From: CAVZLD01 sp963776055
GTDB taxonomy: Bacteria > Planctomycetota > Planctomycetia > Pirellulales > Pirellulaceae
Assembly: GCA_963776055.1 (NCBI GenBank)
Contig: CAVZLD010000006.1
Coordinates: 1 to 64,000 of the forward strand
Direction: 5' to 3'
Length of the DNA: 64,000 nucleotides
Positions 51,468 to 61,469 of this stretch are shown one piece after another. The notes below the pieces were generated by a model. It was given only the letters and a program-made list of their open reading frames with translations, was not told where the DNA came from and did no database searches. The translations under genes were made by a program, and so were the position numbers. Position 1 is the first letter of the stretch. Each line of letters starts with the position of its first letter.

Positions 51468-52875
51468 TTATTCTGCAAAATCAAGGTTTGGGAGACTCTT
51501 CAGAACACGGCGGCGGACGCCCTGCAGGAATTGCGCGTCGGCCTGTTCCCTCTTGACTTCCGCGTTGAAAGCGTCCGTGTCCAGCACACTCCGTATGGCT
51601 AAGTCAAGCAAATGCTGGAGCTGTTCAGGTGTCACCGCTTCGAGTTCATAGGCTCCAACATCAGCCCCATAGCGATCTATGAACTTCTGGTAGTTGGTCG
51701 ATGATTTTTTTGGCTCAAGACTGTGCGGGAGATTCAACCGCTCCGTCTGCTCGTATGTCAGCCCCGCCCTAATCCCGACCAGCTTCAGGGGCGGCAAGTC
51801 AAAATCATCGCGGCAGGCTGCGGACGAAGGACTCAACGATGGACTCGCCATCTGGATCAAAGTCGCCCAAGCCAATGACAATCAGCTTGTCCTTACCGCT
51901 GTCGATCCATCGCTCGACCATCGACGCGCGGGGTGGAATGGATGCGTTGCCCCTCCCAATCGTCAGTGGAATTGTGTAATTAGCGCAGATAGGTTTGATG
52001 ATTCCACAGACCGTCAGCTTTTCAGCGAGCACTTCAATGTGATTTGGCTGGTCCTGCAGCAAGTCGCGCCAATAGTGCTTGAACATTGTGTCCAGTTCTG
52101 CGCGGATATACTGCCGAACTGTCGTGTATACGTTCCACACCTCGACGGGGCGAGTCTCGTCTTCAATCGCCTCCATTTGGACTTGGCCCGTCAACCGTGC
52201 CCTCGTCACGAGGTCTGACAGATCCTGGTAGCAATTCTTGTCGTTTTGGTAACGACTGTTGCGTTTACCAGAATGCCGCAACGGCGGGTCGTTCAACAAT
52301 GCGTAATGGATCGCACGCAGGTTAATTGGCAAGTACTCTGCACGCTCGGCTATGATACGGTTGACCGCGCTGAGCATCTGCAATTTTGCCTCGCTGATTG
52401 CTGACCTTCGCTTCCGCCCATTCAGGGCCATTTGCACGACGCGTACTTCTGACCGCGCCGCTCGGGACGTACACAAGTCACTGTATGCGTCCTCGGTACT
52501 AACACTGACGATTTCTTCCCGCAGACGCTCTTCGTTCGTCTTCTCGCGTTGGCGATTTGCCTCGCGGAGAAGCCGTAGGAACTCGTCATCGCCGTGATAG
52601 ACACCCTTTGCAACGCGGCAAGGGACCTTCTTGTTTCCGGCCAAGCAGGCAGCCAGATGGCGGCGGTGCCCGCTGATGATGAATCCGTCCTCACTAATGA
52701 TTAACGGCTCAAGAACGCCACGCTCTCGGATGCTCTCGGCGAGCTTCACGATCTCGGGGTCGTCGCGAACGACCGGACGATATAGCAGATTGTTTTCAGG
52801 CGATGGGTGGACCTTGGATGTGGATTTCCAGACTAGTCCGGTTCTTCTCGTGACTCGACCGCTGTGACGTTTCAC
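51468..52875 (-). CDS. ParB-like domain fused to TOPRIM-like domain (frameshifted near end)
   Basis: The start is put at GTG 52875 because GGAGG lies 8 bases upstream. The N-terminal ParB fold: LAESIRERGVLEPLIISEDG and FIISGHRRHLAACLAGN, with the GHRR box. The middle matches the conserved region before TOPRIM-like domains in element proteins (AIHYALLNDPPLRHSGKRNS, LSDLVTRARLTGQVQMEAIE with D-E-TRP). Then KLIVIGLGDFDPDGESIVES, a TOPRIM DxD-type core related to topoisomerase VI A/Spo11. The frame changes near 51,840; the rest is helical. A ParB-TOPRIM fusion beside a primase suggests DNA partition or nicking at the element origin. Confidence 0.7.
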
Positions 52876-53007
52876 CGTAGCAGACCTCCGTGATTCTTGG
52901 TGTTGTCGCAAGACAGGTGCGCGGACCTCGGATCGCTCAAATGCCGTCTTGCCGTAATTCCGACTCAGCACGTTCGACTTTGGAGTCGCAGACAGTCGTT
53001 GGTGTCG

Positions 53008-53229
53008 TCAGACAGTCCGCACCGTCTGCTGCATAGTGGTGGCCCGGAAGAACCGCGTCAGTGCTTGTTCGGAGGTGAAGCGTCGACCACCCAAACGAAT
53101 GGTCTCAAGGCGTACGCCGCCAATGCCGCGGAGACGCCAGCGGTGAAGAGTGGAGACATGAGGGCGGAAGGGGAGAATCGCCGCGGCTTGGGGAAAAGAA
53201 AGCAGCCGCTCTTGCTGAATATCGATCAT
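53008..53229 (-). CDS. DUF1580-like excisionase-type protein
   Basis: 73 residues, MIDIQQERLLSFPQAAAILP, PHVSTLHRWRLRGIGGVRLE and GGRRFTSEQALTRFF. This pattern (leading MIDxQxExLLxxPQAA, HRWRLRG) is that of the DUF1580 family, which I know from planctomycete elements and which folds like excisionase/MerR helix-turn-helix. It lies 132 bases upstream of the ParB-TOPRIM start. Confidence 0.8.
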   Translation of the reverse strand: MIDIQQERLLSFPQAAAILPFRPHVSTLHRWRLRGIGGVRLETIRLGGRRFTSEQALTRFFRATTMQQTVRTV

Positions 53230-53386
53230 TCGTGAGACCTCGCAGCAGTTCGCGTTCTTGATCGGACTGCTGAAATAATCTCAGAATGTCGTGAATCGTC
53301 AGGGGCGCGTTAGTCGCAAAATGCGAGGTTACTGGTAGCCCATAGTGGGGGTAGTGAAGGCTGGTGGGAGCCTCAATCGCTCGACG

Positions 53387-54067
53387 TCAATTATGTCTCT
53401 GGGTTGTCGGCACAGGTGAGCTCATTCGTTTGCGCTCGGGCGGGGCGTCGGGGCGAAAAAAGCCCACGCCTGGCGCGTGACAGATGCAACCGGCCGCTCT
53501 CATCTCTTGGACGCCGTTCTTGCGGTAGAGTCGTGAGCCGTCGCCGCCACAGACCTCGGCGGCGAGATCATCCTTCTTCAGGGCTCGATGGTGCAGGGTA
53601 TCCCAGATATCGTCCTGCAGTCGCGAGAATGGAAACGGTTTCCGCTCCTCGAACAGCTCGGCGAAGAACTTGCATGCGATCAGAGACTGTCGCAACTCCT
53701 GGTGGACAAAATCTCTGAGATGACCCGGATCCTTTGTTGTCCGGTAATACTCGAGACTGCGTCCAAACGAGATAAGGTCTGGCTGGATTTCCGACAACAC
53801 ACTGCCGATGGCAATGAGCCATACGTTATAAGGATGTCGCACTTGATTCGGCGGTATCTCTGTCAGATCAGCGCCGTCGTACCACTTCAACAGTCTAGTG
53901 GCTGACTCACACCGAAGGCATCCATCGCGCATTGCGGAGATCAGCAATTGTCCGGCCTCCTCTTGAAGATGAACACGTCGCAGGGGATCCGACCCTGTCT
54001 CCCTTCCCAACTGTCGGAACCGAGATGCCAATTCGTGGAAACCAGTCGCCAGGACTGTCAAATCCAT
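53387..54067 (-). CDS. helical protein of mobile island with possible C-terminal winged helix
   Basis: About 226 residues from MDLTVLATGFHELASRFRQL. Predominantly helical (GRSLEYYRTTKDPGHLRDFV, RQSLIACKFFAELFEERKPF). The last 50 residues read EVCGGDGSRLYRKNGVQEMR and GCICHAPGVGFFRPDAPP, which looks like a winged helix. I recognise no named family. Confidence 0.5.
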   Translation of the reverse strand: MDLTVLATGFHELASRFRQLGRETGSDPLRRVHLQEEAGQLLISAMRDGCLRCESATRLLKWYDGADLTEIPPNQVRHPYNVWLIAIGSVLSEIQPDLISFGRSLEYYRTTKDPGHLRDFVHQELRQSLIACKFFAELFEERKPFPFSRLQDDIWDTLHHRALKKDDLAAEVCGGDGSRLYRKNGVQEMRAAGCICHAPGVGFFRPDAPPERKRMSSPVPTTQRHN

Positions 54068-54270
54068 AGTTGTCCTCACGTGCATGTGTCGCGGCCCGTC
54101 GGGACTTGGCTGCGAGCCAGGATGAAACAGCGTGTTGAGAAGAGGGGCTGTTCGCAGTACGAATTTCTTGGAATGGGCATCTCTCCGTAGCGTGTCTTAC
54201 TGCTCCGTTTGTTGGAAGCCTCGACGGGCCAACCCAGCCCGAAGGCGATGTGCCTCCCGCCAAATTGCCC

Positions 54271-55452
54271 TTATCCGATCTCTTCTGCAATGCGGGCTGC
54301 CAATGTTCGATCTGCCTCAGCATAAACCTGTGTGACGTTGGCTCGCGCATGTCCCAAGACTACTTGAGCTCCCTCGAGGCCGTAGCGTTTGCGAATCTCC
54401 GTTGCGGCCGCGTGGCGAAGTTGATTGGGCGACCAAGGCGCGACGTTGGCCTTTTTGCACGCGCGGTGGATTGCGCGTCGGAAGGAATCCGAGGTGTATC
54501 GGGCACCAGGACGGCGCACGGGATCGCGGCTTCGATTCGAGCCGGGAGTATTGCCCGATGATGAAGGTGTGACGCGTTTCTCGTGGCGGTCCCGAAGTCG
54601 TTGCCGCTCGGAGTCAACCGGCGAGAAGCAATACTCTTCTGCGCCTCGCAGCAAGTATGGGCGCAAGATGGCCTGGGCCTTAGGTCCAATGTGGACCAGG
54701 CGAGAATGATCGTGGTGTTGTGTCTTGTGACTGGCCGGCCGGTAGGTCCAGATGTCCCCGCCACGATCGATATCGCAGGATCGCAGAATGAACAGCTCTC
54801 CCGGCCGGCAGCTGGTCAATCGCTGAAAGCGGACCATGTCAGCCACGACGCGGGGCAATTGCTCCAGCGTGGTCTCGATAGTCGCCTCGTCGACCGGCTT
54901 CACGGCGTCCGGTTCCCTAACGGCAGATCGGCCCTTCCGCAACCCATCGACGGCACCCAGAGCATGGACGACGGATGGCTCGATCATCTCGTGCGCCACG
55001 GCCCAGCGGAACATCCGCACGGTTCGATTCGTGTGCTGATTGATCGTCGTCCGGGCCAAGTCTCGGTCGATCCACTTCTGCCGCAGTGCCCGTAGGCGAG
55101 ACGGTCCAAAGTCGGAGGCTCGCGTGCGTCCGAAGAGCCGTCGAAGATCGCGGAGAACGACACGGTAGGCACCGACCTCACCGGTCGGTCGGCCATCCTT
55201 CACGTAGTACCGCTGAGCGTGTTTCCAATATGCCAGCGCCATCTCGGCCACCGACAGTGGCTCTTGATCTTCCTCGTCCGGAAGTCGTCGGCCGTGGGCC
55301 AGCCACTCGGCAATCAGGCGGTCGTATTCCATCCGCGACACGCGAGACCCGTATCGGCCGAGATAAATGTCCTTCCCGTTGAGGGTGACGACGGCCTGAC
55401 CGCTGGCACGGTGCTTACAGTACCGGGGGACGGACTTGGAGAGACGGGGCAT
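54271..55452 (-). CDS. tyrosine recombinase (integrase)
   Basis: Start at ATG 55452 with GAAGGAG 8 bases upstream; the frame upstream runs over a tRNA fragment and is not protein-like. N-terminal arm and SAM-like domain to about residue 190, catalytic domain after. Catalytic residues: Arg in LTSCRPGELFILRS, His-x-x-Arg in QLRHAAATEIRKRYG, His in VLGHARANVTQ and Tyr in VYAEADRT. About 393 codons. It would move the island in and out of a tRNA-Val site, whose 3' half lies 124 bases upstream. Confidence 0.85.
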   Translation of the reverse strand: MPRLSKSVPRYCKHRASGQAVVTLNGKDIYLGRYGSRVSRMEYDRLIAEWLAHGRRLPDEEDQEPLSVAEMALAYWKHAQRYYVKDGRPTGEVGAYRVVLRDLRRLFGRTRASDFGPSRLRALRQKWIDRDLARTTINQHTNRTVRMFRWAVAHEMIEPSVVHALGAVDGLRKGRSAVREPDAVKPVDEATIETTLEQLPRVVADMVRFQRLTSCRPGELFILRSCDIDRGGDIWTYRPASHKTQHHDHSRLVHIGPKAQAILRPYLLRGAEEYCFSPVDSERQRLRDRHEKRVTPSSSGNTPGSNRSRDPVRRPGARYTSDSFRRAIHRACKKANVAPWSPNQLRHAAATEIRKRYGLEGAQVVLGHARANVTQVYAEADRTLAARIAEEIG

Positions 55453-55575
55453 CGCGACAGCTCCTTCGGTTGGTGCCGCAAAACCGTATATACGGTTTTG
55501 GCTCCGAGAAAAAGCAGCCGCGCTGCCGACCATCGGCAGGTAGAAAGTTGTTTCTTCGGCAGGACTTACGTCAAG

Positions 55576-55617
55576 TGGGCGATACTGGATTTGAACCAGT
55601 GACCTCTTGCATGTCAA
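55576..55617 (-). other. 3' half of a tRNA-Val (GAC loop), probable att core
   Basis: On the minus strand the sequence starts at the anticodon loop TTGACAT, continues with stem GCAAG, variable loop AGGTC, T-arm ACTGG-TTCAAAT-CCAGT and acceptor ATCGCCC plus A, i.e. positions about 32-73 of a tRNA with anticodon GAC. The 5' half is absent (no GGGCGAT partner upstream). Such a half-tRNA beside an integrase is the attachment core of tRNA-targeting elements. Confidence 0.75.
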
Positions 55618-56371
55618 ATCTTCGGTCCAGACCTGCCGAAAAGCCCCAAGACCTTTGGACAACAGCATTTTACACGAAGAAACAGCCTTCGCAAAACGTC
55701 ACACTTAGTTACAAAACGTCGCATTGATTCACAGTATTACGGACGTTCCTCCGTAGATTCTCCGTAGAAGCCCGGGCCCAGGTTTCAGTAGCCGTAGGAG
55801 AGTGGAAACCACCGTGTGCCGCGCTGAGAGCACATTGACGTTGGACGCGGCTGAGCATACGGATTGGATTGCGTCTTGGTCGTCATGCGACGGGAGACTG
55901 CAACCTGGGCCCTGGGCTTCAGATGGCTGCCAAGGGGTTGTCATGAACGAGCCGACATTGCCGTGCGTAGCTGCAGCGGTTGTTGGTGTCGTTTTCGCTG
56001 TTGTCAGCTGACAATCATTTTGGCGTGTCAGTCTCCGCCGGCAAAAAAGGCCGTTTTTTCCTTGTCATTTAGAGGGGTAAACCTGTGTAGTCAATTTGAC
56101 TACACCTCTTTGGCCCTGAACCGCGCAGTGGGAAAGACGGGGATTTCAGGAGAGCGCTGAGACAAGGGAAAAACGGCCTGTCGAGCCGGCTTGAGGACTT
56201 TGTTCGTTCGCTCGCGCGACGAGACGGGGCACCGACGTGACGAAGGTAAGACGACACTAATGTCCATATATCGACTAGCAATTAGTGAACGGCATATCGT
56301 CACCACTGAACGCGCTGCGAGCGAACGAACTAAGTATCCACTTCGATCGCGAACAAAGCGAATTAAGCGAA
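55618..56371. other. non-coding region with inverted and direct repeats, possible origin
   Basis: CTTTGTTCGTTCGCTCGC (56198-56215) and its inverted copy GCGAGCGAACGAACTAAG (56317-56334) match at 17 of 18 bases. Further GCGAAC-type units at 56349-56358 and 56367-56376. AT-richer sequence lies between the arms (56260-56285). Two CTCCGTAGA direct repeats sit near 55,751 and 55,762. No gene is seen. Confidence 0.4.
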
Positions 56372-58399
56372 CTAAGTCCTCGACCACACCTCCGCTGGAC
56401 GACCCTTTGTGCCAACCTTCTGGCACTCGGCCAATCCCCGTTGCTCCAAGTCCTTCAGGACTCGGTCAAGCTCCGACCCTTTGGCATGGCCGCTCAAAGC
56501 CTTGTGGATCTCCTTTCTGCTCTTAGGTCCAGTACCCAGTATCGAGAGCACTCTGTCCGCCAGAGTGTCCCCGACGGTTCGCCCAAAGATGTGTTGAGCG
56601 GAAGCTGTTGCATAGTCCAGCAGAGCCTTAGCAGCTCGCAGGTGCTCGGCAGTAATGATGGATCGTTGATCCAGCAGAGCGTAGAGCATGCTCAACCGAA
56701 GCAGCTGAGCTTCAGCACGACTCGTGACCACGCCGGGGAACCCCGGAAGCGGTTCCGCCAGCTCACGGTAGATATCCCCCCAGAGGGCCCGGGCCGAGTC
56801 ATCACGCTTCAGCTCGCCAACCGATTGTGCGTGCTCGTAGGCCGCTCTGAGCAGCTGGACAATATCACTCATACCTGGTCGCTGGCCTCCTTCCGGGAGC
56901 AGCTTGGACCGTTTGACGCAGGTCCACAGGATGCGGTTAGCGAAACCGTTCAACACGTCCACATCATCCAAAGCCCGCTGCAACTCCTCGTGGGTGATAT
57001 GCCCCACGATGGAGATATGGGCATTCGTAGCTCGAACCGGATTTCGCCTGGTCATGATGCCAAGGTGGCCACTGTCCCAGGCCAGCCTAATGACGGGGGA
57101 TAGTGTATTGCCTTCTCGCCGCATCACCTTGAGAGGAGACGCGAACTCGGTTTCGACAATCAACAACCGTTTGTCGCCAACGCCAGTATCCGCATCCCCT
57201 TGGTGCTGAGGGTTTGGATCTTGGACGGATGAAATTACGCCCTCGCCACTCGATAGACCAGATTTGATACGATCCATCGTCCAGACCTCATCGATCTGAT
57301 AAAACGCATCTCGCACATGGCCCTCGCTCGTTCCCTTGCGGGCTTTGGCGGATTGGCCAACCAGCACCACAAACAGATTGGGGTAGTGGCGAGTCGCCTC
57401 AACGACGAAGTACGCCTGTCGGCCGATCATGTTCCCGAAGAAAACGAGCAGCTGAATCAGTATCGCCACCGGATCCGCTTCCGTGTGCGGTTCAATCCGC
57501 TTCACGAATTCACCGGCAACGCCGTAGAGAGCAGCTTCATCGAGCTCGGGCCAGGGCCCCTGTTCCGCTAACGCGGTTGCCCGATCCTTCCGATCTAGAT
57601 CGCGGACAATCCGCTTAGTCTCGCTGCTCTCCATGGGTGGATCGCATTTGTCAGCCCACGCGTACACCTTATCCAGAACATCAAGCGGTGACTCACCGCG
57701 TGCGAGGTGTGCACCGATCAGCTGGCAAGCTCGACTGTGCCTTTGGCCCTCCGGAACACCGGGAGCTGTTTCGAGATTCAAATCGAAGTCAACCAGGCCG
57801 GCGTCCGTTGCCGGTGTGACAGTCTGCTTGGTGGTAACCAGTTCGAGCACCCATTGCGGGAGCTTCTGCTACTGGAGTGTCAAGCGGTGAGTCCACCCAC
57901 GCATAGTCACGTTCAGAGACGTGATTGCTCGGTGGTGCGAGAACGTATCCTCTGACTCCGCGTACATCGATCGGATGTCCGTTAATCTTAGTGCGGTTCT
58001 TGACCTCCCTATCATTCGGATACTTGAAGTAGATAGTGGAGGCCACCGCCACCCGTTGAGGCGATCGGCGTCTTCGGAATCTGGCCGTGTTCAGCCTCAA
58101 GCTTCCGGAAAGCCTCGATGCCTTCCTCACCGTCCAAATCAACAACGAAGATGCCGCTTTCTGGACCTGTGGCAATCCCGATGTTGAACTTCGGGTTTTC
58201 GGCCCACACAGCCCTCACGTGATCCGCATCGTTCGTCGCCGCTTTGCAGCCTTTGGGAGAAACAGGATGCTTTCCAGGTGACCTGCATTCTTTGCCCGCA
58301 ACTGCATCCCCCGTCATCGATGTAGTGGCACGACAAAACGTACCAGCCTAGCTTGACGTACTCCCAGACCCATTGAGCCTTGCTCTTGATTTCGCACAT
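56372..58399 (-). CDS. PrimPol-DUF3987 replication protein (frameshifted)
   Basis: Starts at ATG 58399 (MCEIKSKAQWVWEYVKLGWY). An N-terminal PrimPol domain: GIFVVDLDGEEGIEAFRKLE, STGGGGLHY (catalytic His) and VRGVRGYVLAPPSNH. A helical PriCT-like part follows (RHSRACQLIGAHLARGESPL). The C-terminal two thirds are DUF3987-like: ILIQLLVFFGNMIGRQAYFV, NLFVVLVGQSAKARKGTSEG (P-loop-like), ALLIVETEFAS-type core and LNGFANRILWTCVKRS, and a winged-helix end (SRKEIHKALSGHAKGSELDR). Frames change near 58,300, 58,030 and 57,800. It is a replication protein of mobile elements, of a different type from the one at 49250-51166. Confidence 0.8.
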
Positions 58400-58648
58400 C
58401 GAAAAATCTCTCCAAGAGAAAATCGGAGAAGCGGGCGATATAGAGAGATTTAGATAAGTTCGAAATGCGATGAGTTTTATATAGTTCGGTTTGTTCCCGC
58501 TTCTCCGGGTTGCATATCGTTGTTGACTAAGAGTGCCAGCGCCATCAGGCCGAACCGGTTGCGTCAACACGTAATAGGGAACCGACGTCTTGATGCTGCG
58601 GGCGCTTTGCCGTAGGTAAGATTTCGCAAAAGATCACAACAGAGCTGG

Positions 58649-59032
58649 TTACGCATCCTCCTCTGCTGCATCCGCGATTGCCAACAAACACTCCATGGCA
58701 TCTACCCATCCTTCGGACAGCATTTCTGCCAAGAACCCGTTTTTGAGGATGGCCTTCACGGCACAATCCATGGGAGTCGAGCCATTTATCTTCGAGAGAA
58801 GCTGAGCAGTGACGTAGTCGGCATCTTCTCGTAATGCTTCCCCGTATTTATGCCAGTGCTCGCATATTTGACGGATCATATCCTGTATCGATGCGTTTTT
58901 GCGGATCTTCTTCGAGTGCATCTCTGCCTCCTTTCGACGTTCATTGTCCAGAAACCCTTTGAGCGGTTCTCTGAACTCCGGGACTTCTTGGTAAAGTTCA
59001 ACAACACGTTTGACTACTTTCTTGTTCTTCAT
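58649..59032 (-). CDS. hypothetical helical protein
   Basis: 127 residues with a good ribosome site (AAGGAG 8 bases before ATG 59032). Lys/Glu-rich helices (NKKVVKRVVELYQEVPEFRE, GEALREDADYVTAQLLSKIN) and an acidic end. I recognise no family; the position at the right end of the island suggests an accessory gene of the replication module. Confidence 0.5.
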   Translation of the reverse strand: MKNKKVVKRVVELYQEVPEFREPLKGFLDNERRKEAEMHSKKIRKNASIQDMIRQICEHWHKYGEALREDADYVTAQLLSKINGSTPMDCAVKAILKNGFLAEMLSEGWVDAMECLLAIADAAEEDA

Positions 59033-59851
59033 GGAACATACTCCTTGTCAAAACTCAAAAACCAACGAATGAACGAAGCGTCGAACGGGGGGCCCGCGAA
59101 TGTAGTTTGCACAGCGCATTGTTCTGCTCTCCATATGCTGCCGGTGGAATTTGAAATACGACAATCGTGTCTCAAGGAAATGGGATTCTGCGCACCGCCA
59201 GCGCGAGCTGGCATCGGCAGACTGCCCTGACGGATTCGACCGAGGGTCAGCCGCGCCGAACGTTGCGGTTCACGACAAATTCAAATGTCACGACGAGTGT
59301 CCTCGCGTGAAACGAATGCGGCCGGACCAAGGACATATGGCGACGGTGTTGAATAGAGGGCCTACAGCGAGGCCACATCAGATTGGAATACTAACGGTGC
59401 TGCCCGGTAATAAGCGGGAGTCGGCTGCCGACTCCACGATTTAGAAGATATTTCGGAAAGCTTCGGGCAAATACGATCGGTTGTAAATACACTGCAGTTT
59501 TAGAATATCAACGTAGCTTAACGCCGTCATTTTCAACTGTCAAGATTCACCTTGGAAATTCGCCAACTTCGCATTTTTCGCAAAGCGCACCCGACAGTTC
59601 TTTCCGCCTTACAGTGACACTATTGTGGCATGACGATGACGACCATGGCAGTGAATGTGATCGGGCTCCTCGAAAGCACGGGCCAGTGCATAGTACCGTG
59701 CCAACCAAGCCACGAGATCCGTCGCCGACGGATTGCTGTATCAATACTCCGTGCAGGAGGCGGTGAGTGGATGGATGAACGGTTACTGGATACTGATCAC
59801 TGATCACTGGGCCTGAGTTGATAACGATTCTGGTTGGATCATTGCGATCCG
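59033..59851. other. intergenic stretch, nothing recognised
   Basis: No supported gene on either strand and no intact tRNA, which was looked for here because the island might end nearby. Confidence 0.4.
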
Positions 59852-61469
59852 TCACTCACCGGCGATGCCCATCAGCGATGCGGCTTCCGCCATCAAGGGT
59901 GAATGAAGCTCGTCATCTGCTTGATCGTAGAGCTGACGTGCCTCCTCGTGATTGCCCAGCTGCCACTGGGCCATGGCTCGGATGACTTGCGCTGCGGAGG
60001 GGCATCGGGTAGTCCCTCTGCGGTCTCGAACGCGGAGACGGCCTCTTCCCATCGTCCGGCGCGATAAAGTGCAGCTCCGAGCGCGGCCCAGCTGAGTGCA
60101 TCCGAATCGGCGTACTTGACTGCTCGCTCCGCCAGTTCCAGTGCTGTAGCCGGATCGCGAGTGGGAGAATCCGCACAGGTGGCAAGCAACCAGGCCACTT
60201 GGGCCGCGTCCTGCGGAGAAAGGAAGTGCACGGTCAGCTGCAAATCCTGTTCACCGGCGTCGCCGTACAGCAATAGTGCCCAACCGTGATTTGGCTCGCC
60301 GTCAGACCATGTCTGAAGCATGTGCTGAACCTCAAATGCGCTGGCGAATCTCGTGTCACGTTGCTCCGCAGTGAAGTTGTCGCCAAGAGATTCCGGCTCG
60401 GATAACGGAATCAGACTCGTCTCCGAAACTTTGACTTCGTCTGCAACCTCCAGAGACGCCTGAGTAATGATCGAGCCCTCCGAAATCTGGTCGTTTTCGG
60501 GTCCAAAAAGCGCCTCCGTGGAAACAACGATCGTCTTCGGTGCTGTCAACATCAGGTCAAAGCTGAGGTCGGACGAGGTTGGGTCACACTGATGGATTTC
60601 GACAGCCAGATGGTTGGTGCCCTGCACGAGGAAGTTGGGGCTGATGGTGGCTTTTAGGACTGTAGTTTCACCAGATCGTCAATTGCAGCCTGTGAGTAAG
60701 TGCGGTGATCGGCAAGCGGTACCAGATTGTCCCGGAACACTTCTCGGCCGTTGAGATAAACCGCGACCCCGTCGTCTCGTAGTACGTGCAATTGGAGTGC
60801 AAAAAGGCTTGTCGGATCCGCCACGTCGAATTGGTGTCGAAAATACGTGGTTGGATACTTATTCCATTCGTCGGCTCCGAAGCTGATCGTAGTGGCTTGA
60901 TCGGTTTCCCCGAACCCCAGTTCGGCTGGTCCCGATTTCCAGCGGGAGTCATCGAACGCGGCCTCACGCCAAGCGGTCCCTTGATCCGTGCCATCATCCA
61001 GGTATTTCCACACACTTCCCTTGGACACCAACACGGATGCCTGCTGGAGGAGACGACATCGGAGCGGCGCACGATTGTCTGAATCTGACTGGAGTCGCAA
61101 CTCGTGGACTTCTGGCAGTGTGCTCTTGATGACCACATCAAACTGCGTCTGCTGAACGGAGATTCGGTAGCAGCCGTCGCCCCATGTGCCGCCGACGGGG
61201 CGGATTGTCAGAATCTCGCCCATCGGATCGACATCGACAGTGTAATCGCTCCCTTCCTGCAATGCCTTGCCGTCGCACGTCAAGAACGTTTCCACTTGCA
61301 CGACGGGCGTGCCATCAATCTCGATCGGTGCTGTGAGCATGGCAATTTGGAAGCAGGATTGGGAGTCGCGAATCGCAACACTTCGCTGGGCCGGATCAAA
61401 ATCCTGATTGTCGTTATCCCGTGGCTGGACAAGACGGTCGACGCAGATCAACGTGTCCGGCTTCTTCAA
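59852..61469 (-). CDS. large protein with Calx-beta/DNRLRE-like extracellular domains and C-terminal TPRs (frameshifted)
   Basis: Frames 61469-60654, 60640-59893 and 60052-59852. A beta-rich part first (IEIDGTPVVQVETFLTCDGK, EILTIRPVGGTWGDGCYRIS), then VSKGSVWKYLDDGTDQGTAW, AWREAAFDDSRWKSGPAELG and TTYFRHQFDV, a galactose-binding-like planctomycete domain. Next comes a DNRLRE-like piece (AFEVQHMLQTWSDGEPNHGW), then TPRs (GWALLLYG, WAALGAALYRAGRWEEAVSA, AQWQLGNHEEARQLYDQADD) and the end SLMGIAGE. The tail is close to that of the first kinase-TPR protein (ELLGIAGE), so this may be the C-terminus of the kinase below rather than a separate gene. Confidence 0.55.
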
